Positions 8,506 to 16,686 are shown, counted from the stretch's first letter. The stretch: DNA of 64,000 bases from Lachnospiraceae bacterium (GCA_024682075.1 JAIKZQ010000028.1:62001-126000); one strand, 5' to 3'. Numbers and translations are program-made. The notes: a model not told the origin generated them from the sequence alone.

Positions 8506-9091
8506 TGTCCATCTCCGCATTTATGGTATCTTCGCTTGCAGCCATTGCCTGCAAGGTCATTTCAAGCAGCTTGTCCAGTTCCCAGCCCAGCTGATGCGCA
8601 CCCCGCTCTATCACTTCCCTGGAGCATCCTGCGGCAAAGCCCTTGCTCTTATACTTCTTTTTCAGGCTCTTAAGTTCCATATCCTTTGTGCTCTTCGAAG
8701 GTCTCATCAAAGCAGCCGCCCAGATAAGTCCCGTAAGCTCATCTGCCGCAAATAGCACTTTTTCCATCTCATGGACCGGTTCCACGTCTATGGTGATTCC
8801 ACAGCCCACCGTGATCCCGTAGCCATGTGAACAGACGGAATGAATGATATCCTCAGACACACCGCCTTCATTAAGCATCTCCGGCGCCTTCAGGCAGTGC
8901 TCTTCGGGATACAGTTCAAAATCTATGTCGTGGAGAAGACCGACTATTCCCCAGTGATCTGCTTCATCACCATATCCCAGCTGCAAGGCATACCATCTCA
9001 TAACAGCCTCGACAGTAAGAGCATGCTGGATATGAAAAGGATCTTTATTGTATTTCTTTAAAAGTTCAAATGCCTCATCTCTTGTGATCAT
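8492..9091 (-). CDS. HD domain phosphohydrolase
   Basis: The 199-aa protein has an HD-domain signature: H in IQHALTVEAVMRWYA, the HD pair in GIVGLLHDIDFELYPEEH, and a later HS.CSHGYG. HD enzymes bind metals and hydrolyse phosphate esters, often of nucleotides. This family, with the bare HD domain and DPFHIQHALTVE opening, is common in Firmicutes but not functionally defined. The ATG at 9091 is preferred; a TTG at 9103 sits only one base from GGAGG and is unlikely. The GGAGG lies inside the end of the preceding 57-aa gene. Operon partners are the tautomerase and ProX. Confidence 0.82.
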   Translation of the reverse strand: MITRDEAFELLKKYNKDPFHIQHALTVEAVMRWYALQLGYGDEADHWGIVGLLHDIDFELYPEEHCLKAPEMLNEGGVSEDIIHSVCSHGYGITVGCGITIDVEPVHEMEKVLFAADELTGLIWAAALMRPSKSTKDMELKSLKKKYKSKGFAAGCSREVIERGAHQLGWELDKLLEMTLQAMAASEDTINAEMDNEAL

Positions 9092-9099
9092 ACGTTGTC

Positions 9100-9273
9100 T
9101 CAAGCCTCCGGAAAGTATTGTAAAAACTCATACTTAAGCCTGCTGCCCTCTGTTATCTCGGGAGGAAGCAGGGCCCTTGCAACAAGCTTTAAATCCTCGG
9201 TCTCTTCATCCGTGCGCTTAAGGTTGGCATAATCTCCCTCGATGCTGACGACGACATAATGAAAAGTCTCCAT
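9100..9273 (-). CDS. 57-aa conserved-looking small protein, translationally coupled
   Basis: This short gene starts METFHYVVVSIEGDYANL and ends YEFLQYFPEA. Its ATG overlaps the TGA of the tautomerase gene by one base (TGATG), and its stop lies eight bases before the HD gene start. It therefore sits exactly between two real genes of the operon without spare sequence. The pattern 'FHYVVVSIEGDYANLKRTDEE' (read as two pieces, VVVSIEGDYA and LKRTDEE) resembles small DUF3006-like beta proteins of clostridia, though I am not certain. No cysteine, signal or membrane segment is present. The function is unknown. Confidence 0.7.
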   Translation of the reverse strand: METFHYVVVSIEGDYANLKRTDEETEDLKLVARALLPPEITEGSRLKYEFLQYFPEA

Positions 9274-9617
9274 CAGAAGTTGCCTCCGTTCCAGCCCCAG
9301 TCGGGTGTTGCGGAATACTTAACATAGATATGATCTGCGGATATTCCGAGAACATCTCCGAAGATTTCGGTGATCTCAGCTGTGAGCTTATTGAATGCTT
9401 TCTTGTCGGATGAGCCGAATACGCTTACTTCAACAAATGCTACAGGTTCACTGTTATCTCCTCTGAAATACAGATGATATCCATCCTCAAAACCGGTCAT
9501 AAGCCAGCTTTCACTCTTACCCGGAAGCAGTGAGATAGCCTTCCCGAGTCTTGTCTTAAGTTCCTTCTCCTGTTCGTCTGAGATCTTCACACTTACTTTT
9601 GAATCAATAAATGGCAT
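9273..9617 (-). CDS. MIF/4-oxalocrotonate tautomerase-like protein
   Basis: The 114-aa protein has proline directly after the initiator Met (MPFIDSKVSVKIS), the catalytic base of the tautomerase superfamily. It also has MIF-like length and the C-terminal signature DWGWNGGNF. Trimeric MIF homologues tautomerise phenylpyruvate-like keto acids; in gut clostridia their role is unclear. GGAGGAAAAGAAA precedes the ATG. It follows the ADP-ribosylglycohydrolase gene by 12 nt and is coupled to the 57-aa gene by a TGATG overlap. Confidence 0.9.
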   Translation of the reverse strand: MPFIDSKVSVKISDEQEKELKTRLGKAISLLPGKSESWLMTGFEDGYHLYFRGDNSEPVAFVEVSVFGSSDKKAFNKLTAEITEIFGDVLGISADHIYVKYSATPDWGWNGGNF

Positions 9618-9629
9618 TTTCTTTTCCTC

Positions 9630-10430
9630 CTATCTGCCAGTGATCTTATCAAAACGCTCCACTACTTTTCTCATATCGGGTTCGATATATCTCATCACAT
9701 CGTTCCGTTCACTTTCCGAAATGCCGTACATCCCCTCTGCCATTGCGCCTGCTATTGCAGCAATCGTGTCGGTATCTCCGCCAAGCGATACGGCATTTCT
9801 TATGACATCCTCAACCGATGTTCCGTCAAAAAAGCTTCTGAGAGCCTTCGGAAGTGCATCCATGCATGTCTCATCCATCCTGTGCCTTGATCTCATTTCT
9901 TCAAGAGTCTCGGACAGATCGTAACCGAATTCAGCATCCGCATATTCTCTGATCTCTTCCTTTGAAGAGCCCGTTCTTCCCATATAGATCACGGCTGCGG
10001 TGCACTCAGCTCCTTTAAGTCCTTCAGGATGATCATGGGTGACGGCAGCCGTGGCTCCGGCAACTTCCCTTGTTCTTTCCAGAGAGTCATAAAGCCAGCC
10101 GGCCGCAGAAACCCTCATTGCCGAACCGTTTCCGAAACTCCCATAAGGCTTGGGATCCGGGGAAGAAAGCCATCCGCTGAAACGTCCTCCGTATCCGGCA
10201 AAGGGATACCTGTGTCCCCAATCCTGCATCCTTTCGATCACTGCCGCCTTCATCTCCTGAATGCCTGCATCTTTCCCGACATTCATCAGTGCCTCGGCAA
10301 CGGCGATTGTCATGACGGTATCATCCGTCCAGTTGTCTTCTTTTGTCAGGAATTCAAAATCCTTTGTCCAGCCGGGAGCGTCAAATTCAAACCTGCTCCC
10401 CGCTATGTCTCCAAGAATAGCTCCGTACAT
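9630..10430 (-). CDS. ADP-ribosylglycohydrolase (DraG-like)
   Basis: The 266-aa all-helical protein has both metal-binding motifs of the DraG/ARH family: GDIAGSRFEF and NWTDDTVMT at the N-terminal side, and SLGGDTDTIAAIAGAMAEG near the C-terminus. Such enzymes remove ADP-ribose from arginine or other targets, or cleave ADP-ribosyl metabolites. It is the first gene of the operon running to 7960. A PARG-type ADP-ribose hydrolase lies 1.2 kb upstream at 11671-12471. No ADP-ribosyltransferase partner is visible in the window, so the substrate is open. Confidence 0.93.
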   Translation of the reverse strand: MYGAILGDIAGSRFEFDAPGWTKDFEFLTKEDNWTDDTVMTIAVAEALMNVGKDAGIQEMKAAVIERMQDWGHRYPFAGYGGRFSGWLSSPDPKPYGSFGNGSAMRVSAAGWLYDSLERTREVAGATAAVTHDHPEGLKGAECTAAVIYMGRTGSSKEEIREYADAEFGYDLSETLEEMRSRHRMDETCMDALPKALRSFFDGTSVEDVIRNAVSLGGDTDTIAAIAGAMAEGMYGISESERNDVMRYIEPDMRKVVERFDKITGR

Positions 10431-10516
10431 GTCACTTCACCCCGTTATCTTCTCCAGGCTTGATGCCACTGATCTCTATGCTCCAGTCTGATCATTGCCT
10501 CTCAATTCAATAATTC

Positions 10517-10547
10517 GGGACGACTCCTTACAAGAAGAAATCGTCCC
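10517..10547. repeat. REP-like hairpin, GGGACGA..TCGTCCC
   Basis: Seven-base arms GGGACGA and TCGTCCC enclose a 17-nt loop, 21 nt past the stop codon of the Rpn gene. It is a divergent member of the palindromic repeat family that recurs at 13630, 15960, 59493, 59559, 59898, 59930 and 62949. It may also end transcription. Confidence 0.5.
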
Positions 10548-10568
10548 ATAGTACATATCCGCTATGTG

Positions 10569-11423
10569 TTATTTACAAGACCATGCCAGCTCCGCCGTTG
10601 CCTTGTCCACCCCGGATTCCACAAGTTCATCAACCGTCTTGCCCTCCCGTAGCTTCCTGATAGCCTCTGCCAGAAGTGTCTGACCTTCCTCACGGCCTTC
10701 CCGGCGACCTTCCTCGCGGCCTTCTTCACGGCTTTGTTCTTTTTCCCAATCTATTCTGTCCCCGAATGTCATATAATCACCCCTTATCTCCGGATCCTGG
10801 CGTACATTACTGACGTATTCATCGAGTTTTCTGGTAGCCTCATCAACAGCTGATTGCTTTTTACTGTCCTGCATGTATTTTAGCATATTCCGTATGCTAT
10901 CGCTACCACCCTTGGTTCCCTTAGCATTGAAATACAAAAACGTCAGACCGTCATTGTACTTAAGAGCCGGAATCTCATCACAAGTATTATGTACCGTATA
11001 CATCATATAATCCTCACCCCATACGTCAAACTCCGATATCAGTATTACGTACAGATTTGGAAGATGTGCATAGTCATTATCACCTGCTTTCATATATCTG
11101 CCGTCTATCTTTGCCTGACGGAATCTGAGCATTTTGGCAAAATCTAGTTCTTTTTTATTGTGAGGCTCGATATCATAGACATTGGCCACAATGTCCATAT
11201 TCTCCGCATTTCTCTCTTCAACCTCAACATCAAGTCGCACTCCGCGAAGTTTTATGTCACTTCCCGGAAGAACTCTCTGAACATGAACTTTGACTTTGCC
11301 AATCTTGCATTGCAAAAGAACGGACAAAAGCGTCCTGCAAAAATCCTCTCCAACATCAGGATCGGATGCAACAAGATTCATGAACACATCATCCATAAGA
11401 TCAACTTCATCTATAGATTTCAT
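10569..11423 (-). CDS. Rpn/PD-(D/E)XK nuclease family transposase-like protein
   Basis: The 284-aa protein matches the Rpn / 'PD-(D/E)XK nuclease family transposase' group, with GVRLDVEVEERNAENMDIVANVYD carrying the D...E-x-K-like core in degenerate form. A C-terminal charged tract follows, EEGREEGRREGREEGQ, then a short helix LLAEAIRKLREG. Rpn proteins of E. coli promote RecA-independent recombination; some act in phage defence. The start at 11423 has AAAGGAGAATAAT; a longer upstream frame to 11486 lacks this. The canonical lysine of the core is not obvious (EVEERN), so activity is uncertain. The REP-like hairpin at 10517 lies right after it. Confidence 0.82.
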   Translation of the reverse strand: MKSIDEVDLMDDVFMNLVASDPDVGEDFCRTLLSVLLQCKIGKVKVHVQRVLPGSDIKLRGVRLDVEVEERNAENMDIVANVYDIEPHNKKELDFAKMLRFRQAKIDGRYMKAGDNDYAHLPNLYVILISEFDVWGEDYMMYTVHNTCDEIPALKYNDGLTFLYFNAKGTKGGSDSIRNMLKYMQDSKKQSAVDEATRKLDEYVSNVRQDPEIRGDYMTFGDRIDWEKEQSREEGREEGRREGREEGQTLLAEAIRKLREGKTVDELVESGVDKATAELAWSCK

Positions 11424-11670
11424 ATTATTCTCCTTTGAAAAAACGCAAATCAGAGGACATCGATTATTCATCAATGTCCAAAGCATCTTTCCGGGGGAGA
11501 AGTGCTGGCAGGTATGAGAATGACTGCCGGGAAAGGAAGTAATGATGCAATATCAAATCATGTATCAAAAAGACCAATACAAAAAACAAATTAATACATT
11601 TAAAGGATTATCCGGGCGAACGCCCTGAACTTCTGATCCTCATCCGGATTATTCATTTGTAAAAAAGAAA

Positions 11671-12471
11671 CTATTCAAACACCTTGCGGAAAGCAGTTAT
11701 ATTCCTGCCATCCTCGGAGCCGTATATGGCAAAGCATATCTCGTCGAAAAAACACCCGAGTTTCTCATCGATGATCGCACGTCTGAAATAGTCTGCGACC
11801 TTGTCAGGCTTGTTTCCGAACGCTCCGCATCCCCATGCGCCGAGCACAAGATTCCTGTATCCTCTTTTTGCCGAAACTTTAAGGATTATCCGGATCCTGC
11901 GCATAAAAGTATCTTCTATTTTGGCAGATGATGCAAGTGCCGCAGCACCGTACCTGTTGGGAGCTGGCACAGTTATGACCGCGGTCCTGAATGGATGTTC
12001 CAGGAGATTCAGTTTTTCATCACGAAAAACAAGCACATCCGGAGAAATGATCATATAGTCCGATTCGACGCTGTTAATGTGAGAATTATTATACTTATAC
12101 ATCTTCGCAGCTGTCTTTGACATGATAGACGAATATAATGTACTGCATCTGCACAAAGCCTCTTCCTGAGCAGTGGCTCCAAATCTGAAGCCACCGCCCG
12201 GATTATGCGCATTCGCAAAATTCATCACAAGTGCATCATCATACGAGCGTGCTGCTGCAAAAGAATCGCTGTTCTTCACGGTGATGCGGCACTTCTCACG
12301 ATCTTCCGGCATATTGCTTTCTTCTGCAATAAGTGCGGCACCCATTTCAGGGGTAATGACCTCTGCCTGATCATATTTTCCATCAGGAAAAACTATCTCT
12401 TTTCCGTCCAGGATATATTTCCCTTCGGAACATATTTTGATCGTTTCATTTGCAACTGCTATCAGATTCAT
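11671..12471 (-). CDS. Bacterial-type poly(ADP-ribose) glycohydrolase (TIGR02452)
   Basis: The 266-aa protein carries the PARG signature GGG-x7-QEE (PGGGFRFGATAQEEALCR, ~residues 88-105) in a macrodomain-like fold. It also has the TIGR02452 hallmark VLGAWGCGAFGNKPDKVA near the C-terminus. Enzymes with this motif cleave ribose-ribose bonds of poly(ADP-ribose) or terminal ADP-ribose. The ATG at 12471 lies two bases after the stop of the esterase gene, with AGGAG eight bases ahead inside that gene; a TTG further up is less likely. The two genes are therefore coupled. Since bacteria rarely make poly(ADP-ribose), the target may be foreign or a mono-ADP-ribosyl ester. Confidence 0.9.
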   Translation of the reverse strand: MNLIAVANETIKICSEGKYILDGKEIVFPDGKYDQAEVITPEMGAALIAEESNMPEDREKCRITVKNSDSFAAARSYDDALVMNFANAHNPGGGFRFGATAQEEALCRCSTLYSSIMSKTAAKMYKYNNSHINSVESDYMIISPDVLVFRDEKLNLLEHPFRTAVITVPAPNRYGAAALASSAKIEDTFMRRIRIILKVSAKRGYRNLVLGAWGCGAFGNKPDKVADYFRRAIIDEKLGCFFDEICFAIYGSEDGRNITAFRKVFE

Positions 12472-12472
12472 T

Positions 12473-13570
12473 TCAGTACTCCTGTCCGGCAAAACCGGTG
12501 GTCTTCAGTTTACAGAGATCAACATCTGTGTCTATGCCGTAATGCATATGATTGAAATAATCCACGATAAGTTTTGCATCCTCTTCTGTCACGGCATGAC
12601 CGACTAAATGGAAATGAACTGCCAGATGATCTGCAAGTCCTTCCTTTTCATAAACGGCAAATGCCTTTTTATAGCATTCCCACATAGCCGGAGCATTCAC
12701 CCAGTCTTCACCGGTATATGCCGCTATGATGAAATAGAAGCGTTCTTTATCCATTGCCAGGATCGGAAGATTCTCCTGTTCGATCGGAATATCCTCAGGG
12801 GCCTTAAATTCAAGGAACTTGTCATTGAACCATCCTCTTTCAGCATCGGACTGAAGGCAGTCAAGCGGTTCATTTTTTCCGTAGGTATATTCCGAAGATC
12901 CTCCTGCCTTGCTGAGATCATAGGTCCTTCCTTCGGATACATAATTGTATAACGCAAGCCCACCGGCTCCGGAACATGCGGGGATGGTCATGCGAAATCT
13001 GTCATCAAACGCTCCGCAAACGGCAGTTGCTTTTCCCCATCTGGATACACCTGTCACCATGGATGCTTCTGCATCCAGATGAAACTCCTTATCAAGTCCG
13101 GCATATACCGCATCAAGAATCTTTGATGCTCCCCAGGCCCAGGCCATAAGCACGCCTGTCTGCCCGTCAGCATCATTGCCGTAAGGATACAGATCATAAA
13201 AAGCACCGACATGTCTTGTGTCATCAGAAGCTATCCTGTCATTTTCAAGGACGATCACCGCATAACCGCGTGAGAGAAAATAATCCCGCGGAATTATCGG
13301 ATGCATGCAGATAATAAAAGGAGAACCTTCAGGATAAATGCTTCGTGCCTCATCTTCGGGAAGGTATGCATGTACGATGAAACTTGTACTGCGGGATGCA
13401 TTTTCAGCTTTTATTCTGACCAGTTCTCCGCCAATGACTTCAAATGGATTCTCAGGCTTAGTGCCTGTTTTCGGGTCCGCACCAAGAAGCTCATAGGTAA
13501 CGGTTTCACCCATGTGCCAGATCCCGTACATATTCTTTTCGTAGAAGTCACGGATTGAATTCTTGTCCAT
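12473..13570 (-). CDS. CE15-like carbohydrate esterase (glucuronoyl esterase family)
   Basis: The 365-aa alpha/beta hydrolase has the CE15 nucleophile block TGVSRWGKATAV (serine near 175), preceded by MAWAWGASKILDAV as in glucuronoyl esterases. The likely catalytic histidine is in FHLVGHAVTEEDAK (~322). CE15 enzymes cleave the ester between 4-O-methylglucuronate on xylan and lignin. No signal peptide is present, so this copy would act on imported fragments or on another ester. GGAG precedes the ATG. With the GH39 xylosidase it suggests hemicellulose use. Its gene runs into the PARG gene. Family placement is fairly secure; substrate is not. Confidence 0.75.
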   Translation of the reverse strand: MDKNSIRDFYEKNMYGIWHMGETVTYELLGADPKTGTKPENPFEVIGGELVRIKAENASRSTSFIVHAYLPEDEARSIYPEGSPFIICMHPIIPRDYFLSRGYAVIVLENDRIASDDTRHVGAFYDLYPYGNDADGQTGVLMAWAWGASKILDAVYAGLDKEFHLDAEASMVTGVSRWGKATAVCGAFDDRFRMTIPACSGAGGLALYNYVSEGRTYDLSKAGGSSEYTYGKNEPLDCLQSDAERGWFNDKFLEFKAPEDIPIEQENLPILAMDKERFYFIIAAYTGEDWVNAPAMWECYKKAFAVYEKEGLADHLAVHFHLVGHAVTEEDAKLIVDYFNHMHYGIDTDVDLCKLKTTGFAGQEY

Positions 13571-13615
13571 TAGACGATCTCCACTTATGCGGCAGGAATC
13601 AAAGCATCGGAAGCA

Positions 13616-13669
13616 TCACCTCGTTCAGGGTGAACGGAGGAACCGTCCCTTTGTTCACCGTCCTGTTCA
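13616..13669. repeat. REP-family palindrome with flanking fragments
   Basis: A full copy (13630-13658) opens with GTGAACGGAGG, contains AACCGTCCC and ends TTGTTCAC. A partial copy (CCTCGTTCA) flanks it on the left. On the right GTCCTGTTCA, a decayed end, contains the HIRAN stop codon at 13667-13669. Confidence 0.75.
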
Positions 13670-14068
13670 AAAATCGATCAGATAGATGGAAATGCCGATC
13701 TTCCTGAAAGAGCCCTTGTACTCCATGGAGCCGACCCTTGCGATCAGGTACTTGCCCGCATCCATGAGGCGTGAAAAGACGACGTTATCCTTCTCGGGAA
13801 TGTAGCCGAGCTTTGCCCCCTTTTCATTCAGAACAAGGATCGCATTCTCATCGAACCTGTTATCTGGTTCACGCTGCAGGTTAAGCTTATCCCCGGCCTT
13901 AAGTTCATCAAATACCGACTCATCCTCCACATGCGTGGTACCTGCTATATAAGAATCAAAAAGAAGGATCTCATGGCTGAGAGGCTTGATGAGGTCCCCG
14001 AGGGGATTATCCGTAAGGACCGAGACCATATTCTTTTGTGTGGTGGTCAATTCATTTGCCATATTCAC
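13667..14068 (-). CDS. HIRAN domain protein
   Basis: The 133-aa protein contains a HIRAN domain: FDSYIAGTTHVEDE, LNLQREPDNRFDENAI (the typical R-E-P-x-N-x-x-D-x-x-A-I pattern) and KLGYIPEKDNVVFSRLM. HIRAN domains occur in SNF2 helicases such as HLTF, where they bind 3' DNA ends; stand-alone bacterial forms are thought to act on damaged DNA or stalled forks. The GTG at 14068 overlaps the TGA of the J-domain gene as GTGA; an ATG at 14062 is an alternative start. The stop codon lies in a decayed REP end. Confidence 0.88.
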   Translation of the reverse strand: MNMANELTTTQKNMVSVLTDNPLGDLIKPLSHEILLFDSYIAGTTHVEDESVFDELKAGDKLNLQREPDNRFDENAILVLNEKGAKLGYIPEKDNVVFSRLMDAGKYLIARVGSMEYKGSFRKIGISIYLIDF

Positions 14069-14871
14069 AAAGTCCAGGTGGTGCTGAGGCCGGTTCCGGC
14101 AAGGAGTTCATTCAGTGCTTTCTCAAGCAGCTCCCGATAATCGGCGAAATCATCATGCTCTGCAGTAAGCGTGTTATGTAGTTCTTCGATACTTTCACAG
14201 CTTTCAAGGATCCTGCCATAAGTATAGGGCTCGGTGGAGATGATATCTTCAATCTGCGCCTCAACCCTCTCTATGCGCTCCTCCAGGTTATTCAGATCCG
14301 CCTCAAAGCCCTCTTCTCCGAGTTCTTCAAGGGCCTGTTTGACCAGAATTTCGAGGTCTTCGAGCATGTCGACATCGCTCGTAAAGTAAGCTGTCTTGAT
14401 CTTTTCCCAGAGTTCCAGAAGATTTTCGTTTGACTCTGTTTTGGCATTTACATCCGGATGGATCAGCTTGCAGAGCTTTCTATAGATCTTCTTGGCCCTG
14501 TTATGCGTAAAGGAGTCAACATTACGGGCTTCTCCGGCTCTTTTAAACTCACTTTGCAAGTCATCAAGCTGAAGCTTATGGATCAGCATCTCTTTTTCCA
14601 CGGATGCCTTCATGCTCTCAACATTTATCGGAAGTCCGCGGTTGAGTATGCGGCGGCAATAGCTGATGCTCTTTTTGATCCTGATGCACTCAAGCTTAAG
14701 CTCGAAATTGGCGATCATCTGCCCGCCGAATTCTCTCGTATAGTTTATCTTGTACGATTCGGCATCCTTCAGGAGCTGGTCACGCTTCGAAAGCAGATAT
14801 GTATATTCTTCAACCAGATCCCGGGGAGTGTCCATATCCCGGGTAAATTGATCTTCAATTTTATTATTCAT
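14065..14871 (-). CDS. J-domain-like coiled-coil protein
   Basis: The 268-aa protein is mostly helical and charged. Residues ~140-185 contain AKKIYRKLCKLIHPDVNAK, matching helix II and the HPD loop of DnaJ domains, followed by a helix with ELWEKIKTAYFTSD as in J-domain helix III. The N-terminal half and the tail (NLEERIERVEAQIEDI) predict coiled coil. No zinc fingers or Gly/Phe region are seen, so it is a class C type co-chaperone, likely recruiting Hsp70 to a specific partner. That partner may be the HIRAN protein, whose start codon overlaps this stop. AGGAGGGCGCCC precedes the ATG. Confidence 0.75.
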   Translation of the reverse strand: MNNKIEDQFTRDMDTPRDLVEEYTYLLSKRDQLLKDAESYKINYTREFGGQMIANFELKLECIRIKKSISYCRRILNRGLPINVESMKASVEKEMLIHKLQLDDLQSEFKRAGEARNVDSFTHNRAKKIYRKLCKLIHPDVNAKTESNENLLELWEKIKTAYFTSDVDMLEDLEILVKQALEELGEEGFEADLNNLEERIERVEAQIEDIISTEPYTYGRILESCESIEELHNTLTAEHDDFADYRELLEKALNELLAGTGLSTTWTL

Positions 14872-14939
14872 GGGCGCCCTCCTGAGTCTTGTTCAGTTAA
14901 CGATCATCACATTTTCAGTGTAGACCATAAGGTGTCCCA

Positions 14940-14967
14940 TAAAAATGCCTGCTGAAGGATCAGGCTT
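14940..14967 (-). terminator. Rho-independent terminator of the 313-aa gene
   Basis: On the minus strand AAGCCTG..CAGGCATTTTT forms a short hairpin followed by five T, 28 nt past the 313-aa gene's stop. Confidence 0.6.
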
Positions 14968-14992
14968 CAAAAAAAGGATCAAAGACCAAGCC

Positions 14993-15934
14993 TTACAAGA
15001 TCAGATCCCCCAGTAGCGTCATGACGAAAAGGCTGGCGACAATACAGATTATTCCGATGATGATATGTCCCGCGGCAAATGCCCAGACCATCGCTCCGAT
15101 AAGCACACAGCAGAATAATGCCAGTGCGATCGCCCCAAACTCAAAAGTACGGATCGACGCGACGAGGAACAGCACACCGACGATAATATACAGTATCTCC
15201 AGAATTCTCAGTATGCCCTTGACAACACTCCCGAAGGAACTGAACATTCCAGAGTTTTTCAGGATCAGGAAAATGACAACCACCACAATGAGGGCAATGA
15301 TCCCTCCGATGGGACTGCGGGAACGAAGCTTGAAATCCGAATCAGAATAGGAATATGTTTCACTCGCGGTATTCCTTGTTCTCGGCACACGCGTTGCAGT
15401 ATGACCCATGTTCCTTCTCTGCGATGCAGGTCTTGCTGTACGCTGCGCAGCAGGCTGTCTGTGTACCGGGTTATAATTCACGGTTCTTCTCCTGCCATCC
15501 TGAAAAGCATAAGGATCATAATCAGGATTGGGAGTCTGCGGGCTTCTGCGTCCGGTAGAAACAGACGGCATGTTTTCCCTTTCACCCGCCTGTCTCTTGG
15601 CCTCGGCATAGTCAGCAGCAATCTCCGGAAAAAATGCAAGAAGATCCTTTTCAGTTGCACGGGTATTCCAGTACATGCTCACATACTGTGCAAGCTTGTG
15701 ATAATTTATATTGTTATACGCACCGGAATATCTCTTAGGGAAGCCATAGCTTGTATATATCTGATCAAAAAACCTCCAGGCTGTCTTGGTATTTCCAATC
15801 TCCTGTTTTGACATACGGCAAATCTCGGAGAGAATATATGCACCGCTTTGGTTTTCAACCATATAATAGTAGAGCAGATCCGTTACCTGTTTCTGCGTAA
15901 GTTCTCTTCCGTTATCAAGCCTGTTAATTCCCAT
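14993..15934 (-). CDS. Membrane protein of unknown function, soluble N-domain plus C-terminal membrane helices
   Basis: I do not recognise the 313-aa product. Residues 1-120 are soluble and helical (GRELTQKQVTDLLYYYMVEN... SMYWNTRATEKDLLAFFPE). Residues ~120-200 form a low-complexity linker rich in R, P, Q, S and T. From ~205 there are one separate membrane helix (IGGIIALIVVVVIFLIL) and about three more close together. This suggests a cytoplasmic domain tethered to the membrane. AAAGGGGATAAC precedes the ATG. A terminator separates it from the J-domain gene, and a REPIN-like element lies upstream. Confidence 0.75.
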   Translation of the reverse strand: MGINRLDNGRELTQKQVTDLLYYYMVENQSGAYILSEICRMSKQEIGNTKTAWRFFDQIYTSYGFPKRYSGAYNNINYHKLAQYVSMYWNTRATEKDLLAFFPEIAADYAEAKRQAGERENMPSVSTGRRSPQTPNPDYDPYAFQDGRRRTVNYNPVHRQPAAQRTARPASQRRNMGHTATRVPRTRNTASETYSYSDSDFKLRSRSPIGGIIALIVVVVIFLILKNSGMFSSFGSVVKGILRILEILYIIVGVLFLVASIRTFEFGAIALALFCCVLIGAMVWAFAAGHIIIGIICIVASLFVMTLLGDLIL

Positions 15935-15959
15935 GTTATCCCCTTTATAACCAAATTAC

Positions 15960-16024
15960 GGGACGATTCACCTTTTTCACCATAAGCCTCTTATCGGCTG
16001 ATGATGAAACAGGAGAACCGTCCC
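15960..16024. repeat. REPIN-like inverted pair of REP sequences
   Basis: The left arm GGGACGATTCACC and the right arm (reverse complement GGGACGGTTCTCC) continue as TTTTTCACC and TGTTTCATC, 65 nt end to end. Two diverged REPs facing each other around a ~15-nt centre is the REPIN layout. It lies between the 313-aa gene and glutathione peroxidase. Confidence 0.65.
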
Positions 16025-16074
16025 GCCGTTTCATACCTGTCTATGATATTATACCATATTCAAAGGGGAATGAT

Positions 16075-16617
16075 TCACATCAATTCCTCTACAGCTGCTG
16101 CCACTTCCTCCATTTTTGCTGTGGGCTCGAATCTGCGAACCACATTCCCGCTTCTGTCCACCAGGAACTTGGTGAAGTTCCACTTGATCTCGGGATTATT
16201 CTTATAATCCTTGTCGATCTTGGCAAGCATGACGTTCATCGCAAGAGCTGCAGGTCCTTTTCCAAAACCCTCAAATCCCTTCTGCTCCTTCAGGAACTTG
16301 AAGAGAGGAATTGCGTTCTCACCGTTTACGTCTGACTTCTTCATCTGCGGAAACTGAGTGTTGTATTTCAACTGGCAGAATTCGTGGATCTCGTCATCGG
16401 TTCCGGGTGTCTGTCCGGCAAACTGGTTGCAGGGAACATCGATCACCTCAAAGCCCTGATCGTGAAACTTCTCGTACATAGCCTCGATATCCTTATAGTG
16501 GGGGGTAAATCCGCATCCTGTTGCGGTATTGACGACCAGCACAACCTTGCCTTCGTAATCCTTCATTGATATCTCTTCGCCGTTTGCAGCTACTACGCTC
16601 TGATCATAGAATCCCAT
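16075..16617 (-). CDS. gpx: Glutathione peroxidase (cysteine type)
   Basis: The 180-aa protein has the peroxidase motif NTATGCGFTPHY (peroxidatic Cys35, encoded by TGC, not selenocysteine), the second motif VPCNQFAGQTPG, and KWNFTKFLVDRSG with the catalytic Trp/Asn. Bacterial Gpx/BtuE enzymes mostly use thioredoxin to reduce hydrogen and lipid peroxides. The start at 16617 has AGGAGGAAAAATAC. A frame open 28 codons further up begins inside the promoter and is rejected. The promoter at 16687-16715 is a perfect -35/-10 pair over a dyad, suggesting a redox-responsive repressor. Confidence 0.95.
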   Translation of the reverse strand: MGFYDQSVVAANGEEISMKDYEGKVVLVVNTATGCGFTPHYKDIEAMYEKFHDQGFEVIDVPCNQFAGQTPGTDDEIHEFCQLKYNTQFPQMKKSDVNGENAIPLFKFLKEQKGFEGFGKGPAALAMNVMLAKIDKDYKNNPEIKWNFTKFLVDRSGNVVRRFEPTAKMEEVAAAVEELM

Positions 16618-16686
16618 GTATTTTTCCTCCTGTTTATTGAATGAAATGAATAAAACAAAAAAATGTGTTGCTTTGTATTTGTCTCG

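Noticed and set aside
10569..11423. Complete insertion sequence around the Rpn gene
   Set aside because: No terminal inverted repeats or target duplication flank it; only the REP-like hairpin is found on one side.
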